Positions 26,530 to 35,299 of a DNA stretch of 64,000 nucleotides are shown piece after piece. How positions within the stretch are numbered: the stretch's first letter is position 1; every line of letters starts with the position of its first letter. The notes under the pieces are model-generated. The model was not told where the DNA came from, did no database searches, and saw only the letters and a program-made list of their open reading frames with translations. A program made the translations under genes and the position numbers. Source of the stretch: Roseibium sp. Sym1 (GTDB lineage Bacteria; Pseudomonadota; Alphaproteobacteria; Rhizobiales; Stappiaceae). The stretch spans positions 5,430,501 to 5,494,500 of the forward strand of contig NZ_CP114786.1 in NCBI RefSeq assembly GCF_027359675.1, written 5' to 3'.

Positions 26530-27414
26530 ATGGCTGTGACAGGCCCCTATGTGCTGCAACCCGACCCGCACGATCCCAGACTGTCGACCTCGGTGTCGGG
26601 AATCGACCAGAACGGAAACACCGTCGAGACCCGCGTGGTCACCGAAAAGCCCTTGACGCTTTATCTGAATGCGCAGGAAGTCGTGACCATGATGACGATC
26701 GGGGATCACCCCGATCTGCTTGCGGTCGGGTACCTGAAAAACCAGAACATGCTTGCCGACGACGATGTCATCACCGAGATCGACTACGACGACGATCTTG
26801 AGGTCGTCGTCGTGCGCACGGAGCGGGAAACCGATTTCGAGGAGAAGCTCAAGAAGAAGGTGCGCACCTCCGGCTGCGCACAGGGCACCGTTTTCGGCGA
26901 CGTCATGGAAGGCTTTGAATCGATTTCACTGTCTTCAGATGCGCGACTGAAAACATCCTGGCTCCACGGTCTGACAAAGGTCATCAACACCACCCCCTCG
27001 CTCTATCTGGAGGCCGGTGCCATTCATGGCTGCGTGCTGTGTCAGGAAGACCGGCCACTTGTCTACATGGAGGATGTCGGCCGGCACAATGCCGTCGACA
27101 AGATCGCCGGCTGGATGGTGCTCAACAACATCCCCGCCACGGACAAGATCTTCTACACCACCGGACGGCTGACCTCCGAAATGGTCATCAAGACCGTGAT
27201 GATGGGCATTCCGATTCTCGTGTCCCGCTCCGGGTTCACGGCATGGGGTGTGGAACTCGCACGGCAGGCGGGCCTGACACTGATCGGCCGCGCTCGCGGC
27301 AAGCGCTTCGTGGCGCTCGCCGGACAGGAACGCATAGACTTCGACCTTGATCCGGCACAGATGGAAGACGAACCGGAACGAAACCGCCGGAAAGGGAGTG
27401 TCACGTCGCTATGA
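26530..27414 (+). CDS. fdhD: Formate dehydrogenase accessory sulfurtransferase FdhD
   Basis: A 294-residue protein that carries sulfur from a cysteine desulfurase to the molybdenum cofactor of formate dehydrogenase. Visible motifs are EKPLTLYLNAQEVVTMM near the start, the flexible loop TSGCAQGT with a single cysteine (E. coli FdhD has two here), EAGAIHGC, YMEDVGRHNAVDKIAG, TTGRLTSEMVIK and SRSGFTAWGVELAR. The start is either 26530 (GGAG four bases upstream) or 26485. It is the first gene of an operon with mobA, mobB and moeA, and its stop overlaps the mobA start by four bases. Confidence 0.93.
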   Translation: MAVTGPYVLQPDPHDPRLSTSVSGIDQNGNTVETRVVTEKPLTLYLNAQEVVTMMTIGDHPDLLAVGYLKNQNMLADDDVITEIDYDDDLEVVVVRTERETDFEEKLKKKVRTSGCAQGTVFGDVMEGFESISLSSDARLKTSWLHGLTKVINTTPSLYLEAGAIHGCVLCQEDRPLVYMEDVGRHNAVDKIAGWMVLNNIPATDKIFYTTGRLTSEMVIKTVMMGIPILVSRSGFTAWGVELARQAGLTLIGRARGKRFVALAGQERIDFDLDPAQMEDEPERNRRKGSVTSL

Positions 27415-28064
27415 CGTCCGCGCGCGCACATCTTGCCCAGGACAAACTCCTGGGCTGTGTCCTGGCAGGCGGCCAGTCCCGCCGCATGGGTGGAGGCGAC
27501 AAGCCCCTCATGGACCTGGGCGGCAAGACAATGCTGGACCTCATCCTGACCAGACTGAGACCGCAAATCTCCGATATTGTCCTGAATGCGAACGGCGACG
27601 CGGAGCGGTTCTCACGATTTGGTCTGCCTGTCGTCGCCGATCCGGTCGGAGACTACGCCGGCCCGCTCGCGGGAATTCTGGCAGGTCTGCAATTCGCACG
27701 GGACCACCGGCCTGATGTAAGCCATGTGATTTCCGTCGCGGGCGATACGCCGTTCTTTCCCACCGATCTGGTGCGGTGTTTTTGCGCGAGTGTACCGGCC
27801 GACATGCCCGTGATTGCTCTTGCATCCTCCTCGGACAAGCTTCAGCCTGTCTTCGGACTTTGGCCGGTTGAGCTTCAATCCGATCTTCATGCATGGCTGA
27901 AATCCGGACAAAGCGGCAAAGTGCTTGCATTTGTCGACCGTCACGACAGCGTGGAGGTCGCCTTCGACACAGATCCGGCCACGGGGCTGGATCCGTTCTT
28001 CAACGCCAACCGGCCCGAGGACCTGAGCACGGTCCGCAGCACCCTGAGCCAACACACAAGATGA
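27411..28064 (+). CDS. mobA: Molybdenum cofactor guanylyltransferase MobA
   Basis: A 217-residue nucleotidyltransferase that attaches GMP to molybdopterin to give the MGD cofactor. The signature CVLAGGQSRRMGGGDKPL, then the metal-binding Asp in VISVAGDTPFFP and the late GLDPFFNANRPEDL (FNxNxPED) are all present. ATGA overlaps join it to fdhD before and mobB after, so all three are coupled. MGD is the form used by formate dehydrogenases, which fits the presence of fdhD. Confidence 0.94.
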   Translation: MTSARAHLAQDKLLGCVLAGGQSRRMGGGDKPLMDLGGKTMLDLILTRLRPQISDIVLNANGDAERFSRFGLPVVADPVGDYAGPLAGILAGLQFARDHRPDVSHVISVAGDTPFFPTDLVRCFCASVPADMPVIALASSSDKLQPVFGLWPVELQSDLHAWLKSGQSGKVLAFVDRHDSVEVAFDTDPATGLDPFFNANRPEDLSTVRSTLSQHTR

Positions 28065-28582
28065 AACCCACTCCCGTTTTCGGCATTACAGGTTGGAAAA
28101 ATTCCGGCAAGACCCAGCTTGTGACCCGCCTGGTGGCGGAATTCACGCATCGCGGTTTCAAGGTCTCGACCGTCAAGCACGCCCATCACAATTTCGACAT
28201 CGACAAACCCGGTGCCGACAGCTACCGGCACAGGGAGGCTGGTGCCATGGAGGTCGCCCTCGTGTCCGGACGCCGCTGGGCTTTGATGCATGAATTGAGA
28301 GACGAGAGCGAACCGCCGCTGGAAGATATCCTCGCCCGCCTGGCGCCATGCGACCTTGTCCTGATCGAAGGCTACAAACGGGAAAATCATCCGAAGATCG
28401 AAGCAAGGCGCAGCGAAACGCAAGACCGCGGTCCCCTCGCACCAGGCGATCCCAACATCGTCGCCATTGCGTCGGATCACGCCCTTGTCGGGGAGGCCTT
28501 GCCGGTGTTCGATCTCGACGACGTTGCGGCCATGGCGGATTTCATCCAGCTTCACCTCGATATCCAAAGGCGCGTGGCATGA
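28061..28582 (+). CDS. mobB: Molybdopterin-guanine dinucleotide biosynthesis protein MobB
   Basis: A 173-residue P-loop GTP-binding protein that assists MobA. The Walker A motif is GWKNSGKTQLV; VSTVKHAHHNFDID, PGADSYRHREAGA and DLVLIEGYKRENHPKIE are characteristic. Both ends overlap neighbouring genes by four bases (mobA before, moeA after). Confidence 0.94.
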   Translation: MKPTPVFGITGWKNSGKTQLVTRLVAEFTHRGFKVSTVKHAHHNFDIDKPGADSYRHREAGAMEVALVSGRRWALMHELRDESEPPLEDILARLAPCDLVLIEGYKRENHPKIEARRSETQDRGPLAPGDPNIVAIASDHALVGEALPVFDLDDVAAMADFIQLHLDIQRRVA

Positions 28583-29856
28583 CCGGCAGGCCCCTCCTCG
28601 ACGACTGTTTTCTGCACGACAAGGAGCGGCTCCGGCATCAGGAAGCGCTTGAGATCCTCAAGGACCGTGTCTCCAGGGTTGCCGATATCGAGGTGCAACC
28701 GCTCGAAACCTGCCTGGAGCGGGTGCTTGCCGAAGAGGTCACGGCTCCGCGCAACGTTCCGCTCGCCGACAATTCGGCGGTCGACGGCTATGCATTTCGT
28801 CATGCAGATTTCGACGAGGCCGGCGGTTTCTTTCGACTGGAACAGCGTATTGCGGCCGGCCATGCCGCCGACGTGGGCCTGGCCCCCTGGGGTGCGGCCA
28901 GGATCTTTACCGGCGCCGTCATGCCGCCGGGCGCCGACACAGTTGCAATGCAGGAAGACTGCGAACCCCATCAGCAGGACGGACAGGACTTCGTCATTGT
29001 CCCGCAGGGCCTGAAGAAGGGCGCCAACTGCCGGCTCGCCGGGGAAGACGTTGCAGAAGGCACCACGATCCTGAGTGCCGGTCAGCGTCTGCGTCCCCAG
29101 GACATCGCCGCAATTGCTTCGACCGGCCGGGCGGAGGTGTCCGTCTATCGTAAGCTGAAGGTGGCGCTTGTCTCGACGGGCGACGAATTGCGCCGCCCCG
29201 GCAGCCTTGTCACCGTCGGCGATGTCTACGATTCCAATCACTACCTGTTGCGCGGACTGTGCGGCACGCTTGCGCTCGAGGTTACGGATCTCGGGATTTT
29301 GAAAGACGATGCCGCGCTCGTCGAAACGACGCTGAAGGACGCGGCCCGCGATCACGACGTGATCCTGACGACCGGGGGAGCCAGCCGGGGCGAGGAGGAC
29401 CACATGCTGTCGGCACTCGACAGTCTCGGGTCACGCCACATGTGGCAGCTGGCCATCAAGCCCGGCAGGCCGATGATGTTCGGCACCATCGATAAATGCG
29501 TCTATCTGGGATTGCCGGGCAATCCGGTTGCCGCGATGGTCTGTTTCCTGCTTTACGCACGCCCGGTGATGAGCGTCCTGGGCGGCGGTCCGTTCCTGGA
29601 ACCGCAGGCATTTCAGGTTCCAGCCGCCTTCGAAGTGCCAAGAAAGAAACCCGACCGGCGTGAATTCTATCGTGCGTCCCTCAAACCGGACGGCGACGGC
29701 CGTCCCGCCGCGCACAAGTTCCTGCGCGACGGTTCGGGCCTGATCACCGGCCTGCGGGAAGCCGACGGTCTTGTCGAGATACCGGAGGATGTTACGTCGG
29801 TCAGCCGGGGCGACCTGGTGACGTTCCTGCCCTTTTCCGGCTTCGGCATTCGCTGA
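28579..29856 (+). CDS. moeA: Molybdopterin molybdotransferase MoeA
   Basis: A 425-residue enzyme that inserts molybdate into adenylylated molybdopterin. The N-terminal part has PRNVPLADNSAVDGYAFR and FTGAVMPPGADTV; the MoCF domain has VALVSTGDELRRPG, YDSNHYLLRGL, TTGGASRGEEDHM and GLPGNPVAAMVCFLL. It is the last gene of the fdhD-mobA-mobB-moeA operon, and its ATG at 28579 overlaps mobB by four bases. A hairpin follows the stop codon. Confidence 0.95.
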   Translation: MTGRPLLDDCFLHDKERLRHQEALEILKDRVSRVADIEVQPLETCLERVLAEEVTAPRNVPLADNSAVDGYAFRHADFDEAGGFFRLEQRIAAGHAADVGLAPWGAARIFTGAVMPPGADTVAMQEDCEPHQQDGQDFVIVPQGLKKGANCRLAGEDVAEGTTILSAGQRLRPQDIAAIASTGRAEVSVYRKLKVALVSTGDELRRPGSLVTVGDVYDSNHYLLRGLCGTLALEVTDLGILKDDAALVETTLKDAARDHDVILTTGGASRGEEDHMLSALDSLGSRHMWQLAIKPGRPMMFGTIDKCVYLGLPGNPVAAMVCFLLYARPVMSVLGGGPFLEPQAFQVPAAFEVPRKKPDRREFYRASLKPDGDGRPAAHKFLRDGSGLITGLREADGLVEIPEDVTSVSRGDLVTFLPFSGFGIR

Positions 29857-29857
29857 T

Positions 29858-29879
29858 CCGGCAGGAGTTCACCTGCCGG
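29858..29879. terminator. Hairpin between convergent moeA and metallo-hydrolase genes
   Basis: CCGGCAGG and CCTGCCGG form a perfect 8-bp stem with a six-base loop, two bases after the moeA stop and 17 before the end of the convergent gene. No T run follows on either strand, so it is only a weak terminator candidate. Confidence 0.45.
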
Positions 29880-29895
29880 GCCACCTTCTCACCGC

Positions 29896-30891
29896 TCAAT
29901 AGGCGTAGGGCCAGCTGGCTGCAACGAAGCGATACCCCTCGCCGTCCCTGACGACGCGCCCCATGCCCGGGAACGGGATGTGTGCGCCGGCAAAGAACAG
30001 CCTGTCGGAGACCGCCTCGTCGAGGAAGGCCTTGCGGGTCTCGACCGCCTGGGCGCTGTCGATATCGAAACCGATGCCCCAGTCAGGTCTGTCGAACTGG
30101 TAAGCGGCCATGTGAAGAATGTCGCCGGCAATCACCAGGGTTTCGCCGTTGCTGTCGAACCGGTAACCGGTGTGCCCCGGCGTATGTCCCGGAAGAGCGA
30201 TGGGCCGAATGCCGGAGAGGATTTCCTCTTCGCCCGAAAACAGGGTCTGGCTGCCCTTGTAGGCATCTGCGGCGCGGCGCGCGCCGAGAAAGAACGGCTT
30301 GAACTGGTCCGGTGCCGCGTTCATGGCAGCGTCGTCATACCAGAAGGCGTTGTCGACTTCCGGCAGGATCAGCTCCGCATTGGCAAAGACACGCTTGCCG
30401 TCACCATCAACCGCCCCGAACAGGTGATCCGGATGCATGTGGGTGATCAGCAATGCGTCAACCTGGTCCGGCGACACGCCGGCAGCTTCCAGTGCCGACG
30501 GCAGCCGCCCCATGGTCGGGCCGAGCGCATCGGAAGTACCCGCATCCACGAGGATCAGCCGCTCCCCGGTGTTCACAAGATAGGCATTGACCGGAATGCG
30601 CAGCGCATTGCCTTCGATGAGAGACTTGTCGCGCAAACGCTGGCCCTCGGCCTCCTCGTAGCCAATGACCACCTCCGGGGTGATATCAAGATAGCCGTCA
30701 AGCAACGCGGTGACTTCGAAATCGCCGACCTTGTAGCGCAGCGCACCTGCCATGGGGGTACCGGACATGGGTGCCGCGGCCCGCGCCGGCGCCGCGACCA
30801 ATGAAAGGCCGCCCGCGGCGGCCGCTGCCCCGGCCGTGGCCGCAACACCGAGGATGGATCGTCTGGACATGGTGAATTCGGACTTGCTCAT
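29896..30891 (-). CDS. Exported metallo-beta-lactamase-fold hydrolase
   Basis: A 331-residue protein with a twin-arginine signal (MSRRSILGVAATAGA, alanine-rich to about residue 40). The metallo-hydrolase domain contains the metal motif LITHMHPDHLFG, LVDAGTS before it, LPGHTPGHTGYRF and AGDILHM. It resembles quorum-quenching-type or general periplasmic MBL hydrolases; the substrate is unknown. It is divergent from a LysR gene with a 178-base AT-rich spacer, a standard regulator-target pair. Its 3' end, encoding PFPGMGRVVRDGE, has a close DNA match at the start of the GST fragment at 32004-32489. Confidence 0.88.
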   Translation of the reverse strand: MSKSEFTMSRRSILGVAATAGAAAAAGGLSLVAAPARAAAPMSGTPMAGALRYKVGDFEVTALLDGYLDITPEVVIGYEEAEGQRLRDKSLIEGNALRIPVNAYLVNTGERLILVDAGTSDALGPTMGRLPSALEAAGVSPDQVDALLITHMHPDHLFGAVDGDGKRVFANAELILPEVDNAFWYDDAAMNAAPDQFKPFFLGARRAADAYKGSQTLFSGEEEILSGIRPIALPGHTPGHTGYRFDSNGETLVIAGDILHMAAYQFDRPDWGIGFDIDSAQAVETRKAFLDEAVSDRLFFAGAHIPFPGMGRVVRDGEGYRFVAASWPYAY

Positions 30892-31003
30892 AGGAAGCCT
30901 CCCGGCTTTGTCGGATTTGATGCTTTTGCTGTGATCCCTCCGGAGGACTCCGGCGGTCGCTGCTAAATTGTTTCATTAAAATATTTTTTGAAGTGGCAGC
31001 CAC

Positions 31004-31034
31004 CTTATAAAACTCATTAGCAATGCTTATAAAA
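31004..31034. promoter_or_regulatory. Paired direct repeats in the divergent MBL/LysR promoter region
   Basis: CTTATAAAA occurs twice, starting at 31004 and 31026, 22 bases apart, about two helical turns. They lie 36 bases before the LysR start codon, inside an AT-rich region shared with the divergent hydrolase gene. They may be binding sites or overlap the promoter. Confidence 0.35.
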
Positions 31035-31069
31035 ATGCTGTTTCTACCCGTTTCCAATACAGGTCGCTC

Positions 31070-31978
31070 ATGGACAAGCTCAGCGCGCTCTCCGGTTTTG
31101 TGCAGTCGGTCAATCTCGGCAGCTTCTCTGCCGCCGCAAAGCATCTTGGTGTCTCTCAACCGGCGATCAGCCAGCAGGTTCGCGGCCTTGAAGAGGAACT
31201 GGGAACCCGGCTTCTCAACCGCACCACGCGGCAACTGCACCTGACCGAAGCGGGGGAACGCTACTACGCCTACGCCCGTGAAGTTCTGGAACGCCTGGCG
31301 GAGGCAGACAGGTCCGTGCAGGCCGAAGAAACGCAAATGTCAGGCCCACTTGCGGTCGGCTTGCCGCTCGGTTTTGCGGAGACGGTGCTGTCCGACTTTC
31401 TGATCCGTTTCAAGAAGGAGCATCCGAACATCCTGCTGGATGTCTCGCTTTCCGACCAGTTTGTCGATGTCATCCAGGAACGTCTCGACGTTGCCATCCG
31501 CATGGGCGAAATCAAGGACGACAGGCTGATCGTACGGCTGCTCGGGCATGCCAGACGATGTCTCGTCGCCTCGCCGGATTATCTGGACCGGCGCGGCCGG
31601 CCGCAGCATCCCGCCGAGCTCGCCGACCATGACTATCTGCTCTACAGGAACATTTCGACAGGCGACTGCGTCCCCTTTTTCGGCACGGCCGGCGAACGCC
31701 TGTCGGTGCGGGTCACGCCGACCATGATCGTCAACAATTCCGCGACCCTGCGACAGGCCGCGCTGGCGGGCCTTGGCATCACCCTGGCGAACCGTTGGCT
31801 GATCGACCCAATTCTCAGGTCCGGCGAGCTCGAACAGGTACTGCCGGACTGGCAGTACCCGCATCATCCGGTGCATGCAGTCTACCCGTCCAACCGCTTC
31901 ATCCCGCTGAAGGTGCGGCGGTTTGTCGACAGCCTGCACGCATTCTTCGACAATGAAGGCGCCTTCTATGCAGCCTGA
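31070..31978 (+). CDS. LysR-family regulator, divergent from the metallo-hydrolase
   Basis: A 302-residue protein with an N-terminal winged helix (FVQSVNLGSFSAAAKHLGVS, then QPAISQQVRGLEEELGTRLL and TRQLHLTEAG) and a periplasmic-binding-like effector domain (from about residue 90). It belongs to the large CrgA-like group of LysR proteins. The divergent hydrolase gene is the probable target. The gene ends 25 bases before the convergent GST fragment. Confidence 0.9.
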   Translation: MDKLSALSGFVQSVNLGSFSAAAKHLGVSQPAISQQVRGLEEELGTRLLNRTTRQLHLTEAGERYYAYAREVLERLAEADRSVQAEETQMSGPLAVGLPLGFAETVLSDFLIRFKKEHPNILLDVSLSDQFVDVIQERLDVAIRMGEIKDDRLIVRLLGHARRCLVASPDYLDRRGRPQHPAELADHDYLLYRNISTGDCVPFFGTAGERLSVRVTPTMIVNNSATLRQAALAGLGITLANRWLIDPILRSGELEQVLPDWQYPHHPVHAVYPSNRFIPLKVRRFVDSLHAFFDNEGAFYAA

Positions 31979-32003
31979 GGCGCAACCGGCTCCTGGACCG
32001 GCC

Positions 32004-32489
32004 TCAAACTTCTTCCTCCTCGACGACCCAGGGCTCGTTCACCGCGTCCGCCAGCCAGGATTGCCAGGCCGGGGTTTGGATCATGGCTGCGTGATAGCGC
32101 TCCACGACAGGATCGGAGGACAATCCGTAGGCGGCGAACCGGCTGACCACGGGCGCATACATGGCGTCGGCAATCGTGAAGTCTCCGAAAATGAACGGGC
32201 CACCCGACAGGTCGAGACATTCCGTCCAGATGCCGACAATCCAAGCCACATCCGCCTTCACCGCGTCGCTCACCTCTAGCTTGCCGGACGGACTGCGCAT
32301 GTTCATCGGGAAGGCGCCGCGCAAGGCCGCGAAGCCCGCGTGCATTTCCGCCGAGATCGCCCTTGCCTTTGCCCGCTCGGCGCGGTCTTCCGGCCACAGA
32401 CAGGTTTCGGGGTGACATTCCGCGACACATTCCAGGATCGCGAGACTGTCCCAGACGGTCAACTCGCCGTCCTTCACGACCCGTCCCAT
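32004..32489 (-). pseudogene. Truncated, chimeric copy of a glutathione S-transferase gene
   Basis: About 150 residues from LTVWDSLAILECVAE to WVVEEEEV match the C-terminal helical domain of the complete GST at 33834-34481, with most positions identical in DNA. The N-terminal thioredoxin-like domain, which holds the glutathione site, is missing. Instead the frame upstream reads RAHAPFPGMGRVVKDGE, which matches AHIPFPGMGRVVRDGE at the end of the metallo-hydrolase (29896-30891); 31 of 35 bases agree (32467-32501 against 29942-29976), with 17 in a row identical. No ribosome binding site precedes the ATG, so it is probably not functional. Confidence 0.7.
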
Positions 32490-32563
32490 GCCCGGGAACG
32501 GAGCATGCGCCCGGCTGTTCCAGCCGAGCGCTTCGGTTACAATTGCTCGTTCCCAGCCGAGGC

Positions 32564-33658
32564 TTAGAAGATGATGTCGCCGGGAATGAACGGATCGTCG
32601 AAGCCGGCAAGCGTCACCGAGCTGTGCGTGACGAAGCTGCCATCGTCGAGGCGTTCCTGGAAGTTCAATTCCAGTCCTTCGGCGGTCAGCGTCTGCAGCA
32701 CATGGACTTCAATGCCCGCGTCCCTGAACGCCGTCAGATCGATCTGATCGTCGTACCGGTCCCAATCGGTGATGGTGTCGTCGCCGGAGTCCAGCGAGAA
32801 GACGAAGATGTCGTCGCCGCTGCCGCCGGTCAGGATGTCGTTGCCGCGTCCGCCTTTCAGGATGTCGTCATTGCCGCCACCGTTCAGGGCGTCATTCCCG
32901 TCGCCGCCAGACAGTTGGTCGTTGCCGCCATCGCCCTTGAGCGTATCGTTGCCGTCGTCGCCGAACAATTTGTCGTTGCCGCGGCCACCGATGAGAGTGT
33001 CATTGCCGTCCTGGCCATGCAGCTCATCATTGCCGCCGCTGCCGTTCAGCGTATCCCGGCCATCGCCGCCGAACAGCTTGTCGTTGCCGCCGTCGCCATC
33101 GAGATTGTCATCGCCGCCGTCACCGTAGAGCGTGTCGTCGCCGGTGCCACCGTCGAGATCGTCATTGCCGGCCCCGCCATACAGCTTGTCATTGCCCGTG
33201 TCGCCGGCCAGCTTGTCATTGCCCGCCCCGCCGAACAATTTATCGTTGCCGGTGTTGCCGTTCAGCTTGTCATTGCCGTTGTCGCCGAACAAGGTGTCAT
33301 TGCCCGTGCCACCGGAGAGCTTGTCATTGCCGTTGCCGCCGAAGAGCAGGTCGTTGCCGGTGTTGCCGCGCACATTGTCGTCGCCGCCGCCGCCGTTCAA
33401 CTTGTCGTTGCCGCGGCCGCCCCCGAAGCTATCGTCGCCATTGCCCTTGTTGATGACGTCGGTGAAACGGCTTCTCTTGAAGCTGGCATTGGCCGCCTCG
33501 ACGGCGTCCTGATACTTCTGTTCGTCATCGGACAATTGGATTCTGGTCGCTAAGCCGTTGCTGCCGTTTGAAGCCGATACCGCTGCCTGGGCGGCCTCGA
33601 GATTTGCCTGAAGTCTTTCCAGCAATGATTGCATGTAATTTTGAAGTGAAAAGGCCAT
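32564..33658 (-). CDS. RTX (hemolysin-type calcium-binding repeat) protein
   Basis: A 364-residue protein. The N-terminal 65 residues are helical and Gln/Ala-rich ([20 protein letters not shown]). Residues about 70-285 are some two dozen RTX nonapeptides of the GGxGxDxLx type ([20 protein letters not shown]), which bind calcium as a beta roll. The C-terminal part ends in Asp-Ile-Ile-Phe, an acidic residue followed by three hydrophobic ones as in many type I secretion signals. It has no catalytic domain and no secretion genes nearby. GGAG precedes the ATG. The gene lies between the two GST copies, on the same strand. Confidence 0.9.
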   Translation of the reverse strand: MAFSLQNYMQSLLERLQANLEAAQAAVSASNGSNGLATRIQLSDDEQKYQDAVEAANASFKRSRFTDVINKGNGDDSFGGGRGNDKLNGGGGDDNVRGNTGNDLLFGGNGNDKLSGGTGNDTLFGDNGNDKLNGNTGNDKLFGGAGNDKLAGDTGNDKLYGGAGNDDLDGGTGDDTLYGDGGDDNLDGDGGNDKLFGGDGRDTLNGSGGNDELHGQDGNDTLIGGRGNDKLFGDDGNDTLKGDGGNDQLSGGDGNDALNGGGNDDILKGGRGNDILTGGSGDDIFVFSLDSGDDTITDWDRYDDQIDLTAFRDAGIEVHVLQTLTAEGLELNFQERLDDGSFVTHSSVTLAGFDDPFIPGDIIF

Positions 33659-33833
33659 AACGTTCTCCGTATGGTTTTTTGTTGGTTACAGCCTTGTCTT
33701 TACCGAGCTATTTTTTTTCCTCCTTATGACGCGCGTCACACTGAATGCGTGCAAGTGTCTATTCCCTGTGGAACGGGACCCTTGACTTGCTTGCGGTCGG
33801 TCTTGGCGCGGAAACGCCAGATCGCGCCTGCCA

Positions 33834-34481
33834 TTACACCTCTTCTTCTTCGACGACCCAGGTTTCCTGGACCGCTTCACGATACCAGGCCTGCCAGGCT
33901 TGTGTGCCGGTCATGGCGCCGTGATAGCGCTCCACGACAGGATCGGAGGACAATCCGTAGGTGGCGAACCGGCTGACCACGGGCGCATACATGGCGTCGG
34001 CAATCGTGAAGTCACCGAAGAGGAACGGCCCGCCCGACAGGTCGAGACATTCCGTCCAGATGCCGACAATCCGAGCCACATCCGAATTCACCGCGTCGCT
34101 CACCTCGAGCTTGCCGGACGGACGGCGCATGTTCATCGGGCAGGCGCCGCGCAAGGCCGCGAAGCCCGCATGCATTTCCGCCGAGATAGCCCTTGCCCGT
34201 GCCCGCCCGGAGCGGTCTTCCGGCCACAGGCCGGTTTCGGGGTGAACTTCCGCGACATATTCCAGGATCGCGAGACTGTCCCAGACCGTCAGTGCGCCGT
34301 CCTTCAGCACCGGCACCTTGTGACTTGGCGAGAATGCAGCGAAATCCGGATTGCCGTTCTTGAAGTCGAACGGGACCAGCGTCTCCCGAAACGGAATTTG
34401 CTTCTGCTTAAGGGCGATCCACGGCCGGAAAGACCAGGAGGAATAGTTCTTGTTGCCGATGAAAAGTTCGAAATCTGGCAT
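33834..34481 (-). CDS. Glutathione S-transferase
   Basis: A 215-residue protein with the two usual domains. The thioredoxin-like N-terminal domain starts LFIGNKNYSSWSFRPWIAL, with SHKVPVLKDGALTVWDSLAI covering the cis-Pro and the Asp-Ser pair that binds the gamma-glutamyl group. The all-helical C-terminal domain contains FGDFTIADAMYAPV. It is typical of the YfcF/YibF-like alphaproteobacterial GSTs, substrate unknown. A truncated copy lies 1.3 kb downstream beyond the RTX gene. Confidence 0.92.
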   Translation of the reverse strand: MPDFELFIGNKNYSSWSFRPWIALKQKQIPFRETLVPFDFKNGNPDFAAFSPSHKVPVLKDGALTVWDSLAILEYVAEVHPETGLWPEDRSGRARARAISAEMHAGFAALRGACPMNMRRPSGKLEVSDAVNSDVARIVGIWTECLDLSGGPFLFGDFTIADAMYAPVVSRFATYGLSSDPVVERYHGAMTGTQAWQAWYREAVQETWVVEEEEV

Positions 34482-34559
34482 TGGGAAGTCCTTTCCGCGT
34501 TATCCGCGCATCAGTCGTTTTTTCCGGGCAAAAATTACCTACGGCGTCGATCCGGAAAC

Positions 34560-34600
34560 TTCCAATTCAAGAAGTTCATGAAATTCATCATGAATTGGAA
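34560..34600. promoter_or_regulatory. Nested palindromes upstream of an unknown small gene
   Basis: TTCCAATTCA (34560) and TGAATTGGAA (34591) are perfect ten-base inverted arms. Inside lies a second inverted pair, TTCATGA (34575) and TCATGAA (34588). The two pairs share bases, so only one hairpin can form at a time. The element lies 65 bases before the start of the next gene and is unusually AT-rich. Confidence 0.5.
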
Positions 34601-34664
34601 TGCCTGCTGTCGGCACGCTTATTGCTTCGACAGGGAGCATTCACACCAGGCCCAAGAGGGTTTC

Positions 34665-35072
34665 ATGACATCGATTTCCAATCCGCTCTCCAGAGCAGCC
34701 TTTCAGGCGCCCGGGGTCTCCACTGGCAATGAAATCACTTCGAGTTTCCTCGATTTCCGGTCCGTTATGGCAGAGCAATACGAACAGTGGCGCGAATTGC
34801 CGGAAGAAGAACGGATCCGCCACACCTATCTTGAAAAGCACGGCCTGACGGAAATCGGGCTCGACAACCTGTCCAACCAGGACCGGGCAGCGCACGAGGA
34901 AAAAATCGCCAGCCTTTCAAAAACCCCGGTTCTTTCCACCTTCCCGTTTTCGGGCTCTAAGGCCGGCGACAGCCTGACACGCGCCGTCATAACCCTTCAA
35001 TCCGTTCTCGAAACTTTCGAAACCGACCCATCCGCTCCGGTCAGCCGAACCGCTTCCTCCGGCAAAGACTGA
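34665..35072 (+). CDS. Small protein of unknown function
   Basis: A 135-residue protein I do not recognise. It is hydrophilic, without signal peptide or membrane segment. The middle is rich in charged residues and likely helical (VMAEQYEQWRELPEEERIRH, then LEKHGLTEIGLDNLSNQDR); the C-terminal third is Ser/Thr/Pro-rich and probably disordered. GAGG lies five bases before the ATG at 34665, and codon use resembles its neighbours, which supports a real gene. A striking pair of palindromes lies upstream. It stands alone. Confidence 0.6.
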   Translation: MTSISNPLSRAAFQAPGVSTGNEITSSFLDFRSVMAEQYEQWRELPEEERIRHTYLEKHGLTEIGLDNLSNQDRAAHEEKIASLSKTPVLSTFPFSGSKAGDSLTRAVITLQSVLETFETDPSAPVSRTASSGKD

Positions 35073-35163
35073 AAATCAACCGGGCCGTCGAACCCGATGT
35101 CCAAAGCTTCTTCCCTTCACGACCCGAAGCCCCTTCCCTGACGACACCCTTCAGAAAGTGAGA

Positions 35164-35175
35164 ATTTGGCCAAAT
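35164..35175. promoter_or_regulatory. 12-bp perfect palindrome upstream of the ABC importer
   Basis: ATTTGGCCAAAT is a perfect palindrome 125 bases before the binding-protein start codon, in the only sizeable gap upstream of the operon. It may be an operator, but a 12-mer alone is weak evidence. Confidence 0.25.
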
Positions 35176-35299
35176 CGCCCCGTGTTTTTTTCGCTGTGAT
35201 GCTTGAAATTTAAAGCGAAGTGTATGGAATAGGGCCTTCGGGCAAAAAGGCGGGAAGAACCCGTCTGCGCCGCGAACCAATAATTAGGGGAACCAAATA

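Noticed and set aside
32769..33553. Plus-strand frames opposite the first RTX gene
   Set aside because: Repetitive mirror images of the RTX nonapeptides with no start context; the minus-strand frame has the clear GGxGxD pattern.
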